The notes under the pieces were generated by a model. The model was not told where the DNA came from. It worked only from the letters and a program-made list of their open reading frames with translations, and did not search any database. This document shows positions 56,697-64,000 of a stretch of DNA of 64,000 bases, in pieces. Source of the stretch: Miscanthus floridulus. Taxonomy: Eukaryota > Streptophyta > Magnoliopsida > Poales > Poaceae. Numbering within the stretch: the first letter of the stretch is position 1; each line of letters opens with the position of its first letter. The stretch covers positions 23,751,273 to 23,815,272 of the forward strand of contig NC_089589.1 in NCBI RefSeq assembly GCF_019320115.1, in the 5' to 3' direction. The position numbers and the translations under genes are program-made.

Positions 56697-57158
56697 TGTT
56701 GGCCCACAGGATCACCGGCTCAGGCGAGTGAACCACTCACCGGTCTTGCCGAGCACCCACTAGCCTTGCCGACCACGAACAGGCGCTGTCCGTTCTCACA
56801 CACTATGGCTAGAGCTAGAAGAAGAAAGGAGAACAGAGCAAGCACGCACAATACAAGACACCAGCGTTGGCCGAAGCCCTGTCTGTGAGATGGCAAATCT
56901 GAACTCCCTTTACTGAGTTGCCTTGTATGTCTATTTATACAACTCTATCTATATAGTCCTAGTACAGCTCACATGCTATAATAGTAACTAGATAACACTG
57001 ACAGGGCTGACTCTGCGCTAGTCACTGCATGTTCCTACAGTGCTGCAGGTGAGCCTTGCGGCGCCTACACCTGCAGTGCTACAGTATCACAGCAGGGGGC
57101 AGTTCGGCGCTGCCTTCCCTTGCTGTGTTCACACAAGGTGGCACTAGATTGGCTAACA
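56697..57158 (-). repeat. Copia 5' LTR, unit 2
   Basis: Identical to 13487-13948. Confidence 0.93.
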
Positions 57159-57163
57159 GTCTT

Positions 57164-57350
57164 CCTATTTGCTGCCAATGTACTTCACATCGGTGTTCTT
57201 TTCAATGTCCTTAATTTCAAGGACGTTGAAATTTCTTCTCCCTATATCACAACAAATGAATTGACGATAGAAAGCAACACTAACGATTATTGGGGTCCTT
57301 CATTACTATCTGCTTGTGATATCCATTACTACCATACCGTGGACAGATGA
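57164..57350 (+). pseudogene. Coding-like fragment after the Copia, unit 2
   Basis: Identical to 13954-14140. Confidence 0.3.
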
Positions 57351-58326
57351 CGCCAGGTCAGCTCAATGATGCATATGCCATCTTCCTCATAGAAAGGTCA
57401 GGTTGGCCCTGGAGTCCTCGACACATGTTGTTTTGTCAAGTTGCTTGATGATGATGGCTGAGATAATTACAGCCTTATCAATACAACCAACCACCAAGTC
57501 ACCGATGGATGGTGGTGCTGAAGTAGAGCAGAGCAGAGCCTGCAGCCCAGCACACAAACCCTACCTATAATACTACTACAACAAAGAGAGGATCCCGGTC
57601 CTTTGGTCCTCCGACCACTGCAAACACATCTGGCGATCACAAGAAACCCCACTGATCTGAAGTGCATACTCTCTCTCTCTCTCTCTCTCAAATAAGGAGT
57701 CGTTTCATTTCATAACGAGTACTTTATTATATTCGTATGCGCTCCAACTTTCAACCAACCGTTAGCAGTATGAAACTGCACGAGTTGCACCATCTGCCTC
57801 AACGGTAAACAACAAGCAGAGAATCAATATTTTAGCAATCACTGTGTCTTGTGGTACATGAGAACTATTAAACTTTTCAACAGAATACAAAAGTCGTTTC
57901 ACTTGATTACTGCAAAAACTTATTACTGCCCGCAGACTACACCACCCTAATAGCCGTCTGTTTGGGTCGCCTAGACTATTTGTTAGTCTAACTAAAGTTT
58001 AGCCTAACTAAAGTTTAGTCGTGGGCTGAACTAAAATTTAGTTTCCTCGGTTTGGATGGTCTAGGAGTAAACTTGAGCTCACCTAGTATATACTTTAGTC
58101 ATCAGGTGACTTCTAGTTCTCATAAAAGAAATATTTGCTGGGCAAATCTTAGCATCCTTTCGAAAAGAAACATGTACATAAAATTTCTTGATGTTTGACC
58201 CTGCGCAAGCCGTCTATTAAAGTGGGTGCAGTTATACTAGTATATTAATTCAGCCAAATGACCGAAGCGCTCTGTTTCAGGCTTCCACACTGGAGCGGTC
58301 AATGTGTACTGTGTACATAAGCTAAG
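57351..58326. other. Intergenic stretch, unit 2
   Basis: Identical to 14141-15116; (CT)n at 57670-57690. No gene seen. Confidence 0.4.
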
Positions 58327-58431
58327 CCTGTTCGCTTGCTCGTAAACGATCGTAAATTTCTAGCCGGGAACGGTGTTTTTCTCTCACACCACAGTAAATA
58401 ATCCACGATACGATACGGCCTCCCGAACAGG
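58327..58431. mobile_element. 105-bp CCTGTTCG MITE, unit 2
   Basis: Identical to 15117-15221. Confidence 0.65.
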
Positions 58432-59174
58432 CTGTAGATGGTAAGGCGGCATCAACTCCTTGACATATATGCATGGCCAGGTTTAGTTAATTGGCAGCCA
58501 CTTGAAGGGTTGAACTTCCTTGCTTCCGGCCTTGGATGAACTGTTATGTCTCTACTACTGCTTATGCGTCCAGCCATACTTAGCCTTCAGGATGAGCAGC
58601 TCAAGCACAAAACGTAGCAATGTCCAATGTGTCAGACAACCCTTTTCAACACCATACACAGTCTCCTTCGATGCTTTTGTCACCCTTTCCAAATTTTCCA
58701 GACCTTTCGGGCAATTTAGTAAAATCTCTGGTCCAAGGGCTCGAATCATGTCCTCGAAATCATCTTCATCCCCGACACGTGCTCCACCATCATTATTGGC
58801 ACCACCTTTGTCATTACCATCCCAACCACCAGCATCACCACCTTGTTCATTGTCAAACTCGAAATCCATTCGTGCATCAAGCTCTGCTGAATATTGGGAC
58901 AGGGATTCTATGGTTTCGTCGTCGTATTCCTCCTCATCCTCATCATTAACAATAACCGTTTCACCATGATGAATCCACACTGTGTAGTCCTCAACAAATC
59001 CTTGCATAATCAAATGTGATATGATGATAGTCACATCTGTCCATGCCATACGGTTCTTGCAATCTTTACAGGGGCAAATAATTGTATCCTTATTCTCTTT
59101 CAATGTCGTTGCATGCTTCTTTGCGGCTTTAATAAATTTATCCACCTCTTCACGGAAACCTGCCTTGAACCTTA

Positions 59175-61230
59175 CACTACCGGACTCAGTGAATTTGCCG
59201 AGTGCCAGGGGCACTCGGCAAAGCCCAATTTGCACTCGGCAAAGGCTTTGCCGAGTGCTGCACTCGGCAAAGAGCACTCGGCAAAAAAAGAGTCGGCAAA
59301 GACGTCTTTGCCGAGTGTCTTTTGTCGGGCACTCGGCAAAACCTTTGCCGAGTGCCGACACTCGGCAAAGTTGGAACCGAAAAAAAACCCGAAAAAAATG
59401 GGAATTTTTACCCAAAAAAATGAAATTTTTTTTTTAATTGGTGGAGGCCCCCACCGGTCAGCGCCCATCTCTCCGGCTTTTTTCGCGTAAATTTCACGGC
59501 TACACGGCCGACGGGATTCGAACCCAAGACCTCCCGCTGCGCACAAACCTCCTCTACCACTACACCACACTGTCACTTGTGTCTAGATTCCGTTTTAGTT
59601 CCCAATATATTATACTAAACCGAGTGTAAATTACTTATTTGAGGCTCTAAATGAATTCAAATCAAAAAGTGGTCAACTACAAAGTTTCATAACTTTTTGA
59701 GATCTACAATTTTCATTTAGTAAGTTTTTCCATCCGAGGTCGTTTGAAAAATTTGAATTTTAAATTTGAGAGATTCAAACGTAGTTTTGCATGATAAGAT
59801 GATTTCAAATCAAAAAGTTGTCAACTACATAGTTTCATAACTTTTGGAGATCTACAATTTTCATTTAGGAAGTTTTTTCATCCGAGGTCGTTTGAAAAAT
59901 TCAAATTTTAAAATTTTCAAATCCAAACGTCGTTTTTGCATGAAAAATGATTTCAAATCAAAATGTTGCCAACTACAAAATTTCATAACTTCTCAAGATC
60001 TACAAAGTTTATTTTGGTCATTTGTTCATCCGACATAGTGGTAGTAACATTGTTCACAAATCATATATATCTCTCTTCTATTTTCATGAAATTAATATGA
60101 GAGATGTATATTTTATGAACAACGTTATTGTCGCTTTGTCAAATGAAGAAATGACCAAAATAAACTTTGTAGATCTTGAGAAGTTATACAACTTTGTAGT
60201 TGAAAAGTTTTTCATTTGAATTCATTTAGGGCCTCAAAAATTGATTCGAAAAACTGATTTGCCGAGGGCCAAAAAAATGCACACGGCAAAATACCTCTTT
60301 GCCGAGTGCCAAAATATAGGCACTCGGCAAAATACGGCTTTGCCGAGTGCTAGAAAAAAGGCACTCGGCAAACTGAGAGTAAATTGCTTGTTTGAGGCCC
60401 TAACTGAATTCAAATCAAAAAGTGGTCAAATACAAAGTTTCATAACTTTTTGAGATCTACAATTTTCATTTAGTAAGTTTTTCCATCCGAGGTCGTTTGA
60501 AAATTTTGAATTTTAAATTTGAGAGATTCAAACATAGTTTTGCATGATAAGATGATTTCAAATCAAAAAGTTGTCAACTACATAGTTTCATAACTTTTGG
60601 AGATCTACAATTTTCATTTAGGAAGTTTTTTCATCCGAGGTCGTTTGAAAAATTCAAATTTTAAAATTTTCAAATTCAAACGTCGTTTTTGCATGACAAG
60701 ATGATTTCAAATCAAAATGTTGCCAACTACAAAATTTCATAACTTATCAAGATCTACAAAGTTTATTTTGGTCATTTGTTCATCCGACGTAGTGGTAGTA
60801 ACATTGTTCACAAAATCTTATATATGTATCTTCTACTTTCATGAAATTAATATGAGAGATATGAGATATGTAGATTTTATGAACAACGTTATTGTCGCTT
60901 TGTCAAATGAAGAAATGACCAAAATAAACTTTGTAGATCTTGAGAAGTTATACAACTTTGTAGTTGAAAAGTTTTTCATTTGAATTCATTTAGGGCCTCA
61001 AAAATTGCTTCGAAAAAATGATTTGCCGAGGGCAAAAAAAATGCACACGGCAAAAAGCTTCTTTGCCGAGTGCCAGAAAAAAACACTCGGCAAAGACGTA
61101 TTTTGCCGTGTGTTTTTGTTTGCCGAGTGTATTTTATTTGGCACTCGGCAAACACGGTATTTGCCGAGTGTCCGATAAAATACACTCGGCAAAGCCTCGA
61201 CACTCGGCAAATCGCCGGTTTCCGGTAGTG
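59175..61230. mobile_element. Non-autonomous 2.06-kb CACTA, unit 2
   Basis: Identical to 15965-18020, TTA duplications at 59172-59174 and 61231-61233. Internal repeats at 59628-60250 and 60379-61025. Confidence 0.93.
59508..59573 (-). other. tRNA-like stretch, unit 2
   Basis: Identical to 16298-16363. Confidence 0.6.
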
Positions 61231-61267
61231 TTAACGAACCATACATCCAAGAGTTCCTGTACTCCAT

Positions 61268-62329
61268 CTTTTACAACAACAACAAAACAAACATTAAATG
61301 ACTACTTATTCAGATATATATAAAAATGAATCAAATTAATAATTACTTGAGAATAATTGTATATACTTCAGATATATATGAATATAAATCTAATATAATT
61401 ACATGAAGCATACAAACACACCATGGTAGAGCAAATTAATTAATGACCCATTTATCCATAAATAATTAAAATACATATTTATTGATTACAATAAACAATT
61501 TCAAAGACAATAATTAGCAACAATTATACTTTACCTAATATCTTTCATACAAACCCTAGTCCAATTTCATCAAACATAAATTTACAAAAACAAAATTAAT
61601 AAAAAACCAAACCCTAGATCTAGATCCACATGCACATGAAACATCCATAAAACTAACTAATTGTTCACTAAAATCAAAAAACATGGACCAAATAAGGGTA
61701 TGATCTTGTTCCCCTCCCTAATTTACCACTAGTACATTTAAAACTTGGGTCTAATTTGCTTCCTAAGTAGCTCAAGCACCATAGAAGAGAGAAAAACAAA
61801 ACTCTAATTACTCACTAACCAACCATTAAAACTTCAAAAAAAGTGTGGAATAGCATTTTCTTACCTTCTACAACCTCTCCACCAAAGGATTTGAGATCAA
61901 AACCTTTCCCTTAGTAGAGCAATTTTTGGGAGGTACCCAAGACCTCCCCACCTTTCTTTCACGTGTTGGAGTGAGTGACCCGAGGAGGAAGAAGGTGCTG
62001 CTGCTGTTTTATATGTGGGTCATTTATATGGGCGGCTGGTGATTGAGCCGCCCCTACAAATCGAAGCTATTTATATGGGGGCATTTGTAGGGGCAGCTCA
62101 ATCACCAGCCGCCCCTATAAATAGCAACGCTGGGGGCGGCTGGTGAGTAAGCCGTCCCTACAAATTAGACCCATTTGTAGGGGCGGCTCGTATCACCAGC
62201 CGTCCCTGCTGTTCCATTTGTAGGGGCGGCTGGTGTCTGGGTACCCGAGCACGGCACTGTAGGGGTGGCTCCATCACCGGCCGCCCCTATAAAAAATTCG
62301 ACCCGTTGCTAAAAATCATTTTTTACGTA
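61268..62329 (-). mobile_element. Outer CACTA 5' flank, unit 2
   Basis: Identical to 18058-19119, with the GGGGCGGCTGGTGA hairpin repeats at 62023-62302. Confidence 0.6.
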
Positions 62330-62334
62330 ATGTA

Positions 62335-63122
62335 AATCAAATTATCTTATTTTAAAATGATGTAAATTTTAGGGTGTTACACCCATCAGATCAGTGGATC
62401 CAAGCAGCAGCGTGTTCTGCGTGTACACAGATTGTTCTGACCTGCAAGGAGGAAACGTCAGGAGATTAGTGCGAATATATATGCATTCTGGCCATTCGTT
62501 GATCTCCACCGGTACGATCTGCCAACTGCTTGTGCTGAACAAGACTTGATCTGTTTCCACTTTTTGTTCAGTCTGCGTTCATTATGCTCCTCCAGTTAAT
62601 TCCATTCGTTTGCCTTCACCTCAGTATATTGCCATTCTTTCATGCTGGTGGACCATGTTATCGACTCATGGCACATTGCAAATATTAAGGCTTGTTGGGT
62701 GACGCTATGGATTATGGACTCATGGCGCAGTGCGAAAATTTATGTTGCTATCTGCTACTGAAGATTTATGTCTTGTACGGAGTATTATGGATTGGAACTT
62801 GCTTGTCCTCTGTAATTTCAGCTGGCTTACGATAGTGTATGCCGTAACCTTGCATATTAAATTCATGATGAAAGAGTCCGATGGCCGGCCGCGTGGTTGG
62901 TTGGATTTCGAGGAAGCCAGGACCTGTGACTCGAAGGAGAGAGTCTCAGACCCATACGAGATTGAGAAGAAGATAAGACTGTCACTGCATGACCCACGCT
63001 TCTATATGAGTAGATGGGGATGGAGGGCCTGTATCTGGACGGTCTCCGGTTATCACTAAACGGAGAGGTCCAAGATGGCAAATGCATATGAATTATTCTT
63101 CATATCCCAGTCATCAAATAAA
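62335..63122. repeat. Older segmental duplication copy 2, unit 2
   Basis: Identical to 19125-19912, with the LTR end TGTTACA at 62373-62379. Confidence 0.8.
62730..63059 (+). CDS. Unrecognised 109-codon frame, unit 2
   Basis: Identical to 19520-19849. Confidence 0.3.
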   Translation: MRKFMLLSATEDLCLVRSIMDWNLLVLCNFSWLTIVYAVTLHIKFMMKESDGRPRGWLDFEEARTCDSKERVSDPYEIEKKIRLSLHDPRFYMSRWGWRACIWTVSGYH

Positions 63123-63124
63123 AG

Positions 63125-63535
63125 CCATCATAAGCTATTCGTAATTTCAGAGTTGATATAAAGGTCGCATTGGACCAGCCACCGATCATTTTTTTAGATA
63201 TAAAGGGCCGATCATAAGCTATTCGTAATTTCAGAGTTGATTGCAACCATCTGTTGTATGGTTTCCAGTTATACAAAAGTTCCATGTTGTCCCCGTCTCT
63301 GTTCCCTTCTGGTGTGGTTGCTTCATCTATTGATATTTATAGGGATTTTTGTCCCCAGGACACTCAGAAAGAGTGGATTTGCGCACAGCGCATTGTACTC
63401 AATGAATTAGTCACAAACACGTTGCGAAAACATTAGTTTTGTCCATGACACACCATGCCCAGTCAAAGGACCATATTGCCCTTAACACTCTCTTCCCTTC
63501 GACTCATTTCCACATTGGACCATGTTTGTGGCTAA
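63125..63535 (+). repeat. NLR leader-like segment A, unit 2
   Basis: Identical to 19915-20325. Confidence 0.6.
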
Positions 63536-64000
63536 AACCGGCAATGATATCACTGTCAGTTTGAGCCATGAACCGGCAATGATATTGGGTCATCACTGCG
63601 GTTTTTGGCTAAAAGCACCAGTGATACTATCACTACCGGTTCATGGCTTGATTCGGCAGTGATATGAACTTAGTAACTTTCTCATATGATGTCTGATGAA
63701 GACTATACCAAAGTTGTAGCAATCGACAAGATCTATAACTTTTTAGTACAAACTTTTTTGATTTGAGATCATTTGAATGTCTAAATATACACCACAAGAT
63801 TTTATAGAGTTAATATCAAAGGAGTCCATATGCTCTATAGTCACAAGTGAGTGTGTAGTGGTAGTTAAGGATTTCGGATGAAGAAACGACCAAAACAAAA
63901 GTTGTAGACCTTGAAAAGTTATGCAACTTTGTAGATCAAAACTTTTTTATTTAAAGTCGTTATGATGTCTCTCTATTTGGTTTGCAAGATTTCATAGAAG
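63536..64000. mobile_element. CACTA-derived insert, unit 2 (cut by window end)
   Basis: Identical to 20326-20790; continues beyond the window. Confidence 0.5.

Larger units (their letters stand above)
51652..57158 (-). mobile_element. Decayed Ty1/copia element, unit 2
   Basis: Identical to 8442-13948: LTRs 51652-52123 and 56697-57158, primer-binding site 56682-56694, GTCTT duplications at 51647-51651 and 57159-57163. The same nine stops are present. Sharing every decay mutation shows the unit was copied after the element had decayed. Confidence 0.95.
58555..61267 (-). pseudogene. CACTA transposase fragment, unit 2
   Basis: Identical to 15345-18057, interrupted by the CACTA at 59175-61230. 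Confidence 0.85.
44536..64000. repeat. Second copy of 1326-20790 (tandem unit 2, open to the right)
   Basis: Every base I compared and every reading frame agrees with the first copy at an offset of 43,210. The copy reaches the window end in the CACTA-derived insert. If the array is regular, a second NLR would start near 65,984 outside the window. Confidence 0.95.

Noticed and set aside
1..64000. An undescribed multi-gene defence or metabolic system
   Set aside because: Apart from the NLR and the glyoxal oxidase fragment, every coding part I could identify belongs to transposable elements, most of them disabled.

Overview
The window is nuclear DNA of a grass. It is dominated by nested transposable elements of kinds common in PACMAD grasses: SIRE-like and Gypsy LTRs, a Ty1/copia element, CACTA elements, hAT, Tourist-like and Stowaway-like MITEs, and an RTE LINE. 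It holds one convincing host gene, a disease-resistance gene of the CC-NB-ARC-LRR type. The element families fit Andropogoneae (sorghum, sugarcane, Miscanthus, maize), but the species cannot be fixed from the sequence. I saw no organelle, bacterial or viral genome and no CRISPR array.

The main large-scale feature is a direct tandem repeat with a period of 43,210 bp. Bases 1326-20790 recur at 44536-64000 without any difference in the lines and reading frames I compared, and the second copy runs off the end of the window. The left edge of the second copy falls inside a long LTR. LTR-A (1326-6148) has a perfect 5-bp target-site duplication. The LTR at 44449-49358 has one flank of its own and the other flank of LTR-A, as expected of a product of unequal crossing-over between two LTRs. 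A false duplication made by the assembler at the same repeat would look identical.

Layout of unit 1. 1-6644: SIRE-like copia LTR split by LTR-A and carrying a small hAT element. 6645-7594: end of another Gypsy LTR. 7541-8412: a host-like segment also present at 19125-19912. 8442-13948: a complete but decayed Ty1/copia element on the minus strand. 13954-15340: coding-like fragment and small repeats. 15345-19110: remnant of a CACTA transposon whose transposase start is interrupted by a second, 2.06-kb CACTA. 19915-22773: leader and promoter region of the resistance gene with a CACTA-derived insert. 22774-29976: the resistance gene, with a 4-kb intron full of small transposons. 30504-32238: a solo-LTR-like block. 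32625-33860: CACTA and LTR pieces. 34241-36896: second copy of the resistance-gene leader without coding sequence. 37075-40360: RTE LINE with a 19-bp target duplication. 41497-41716: hAT MITE with long C runs. 43262-43582: CACTA terminus with a long hairpin. 43585-43752: fragment of a glyoxal oxidase-like gene. 43753-44448: third leader copy, cut by the junction LTR.

The only gene likely to work as a protein-coding unit is the NLR. The surrounding leader copies show that the NLR locus was duplicated locally and that the extra copies lost their coding parts to transposon insertion and deletion. I found no evidence of an undescribed multi-gene system. The most informative points are the LTR-mediated tandem duplication, the nested CACTA elements, the orphan NLR leaders and the glyoxal oxidase fragment.
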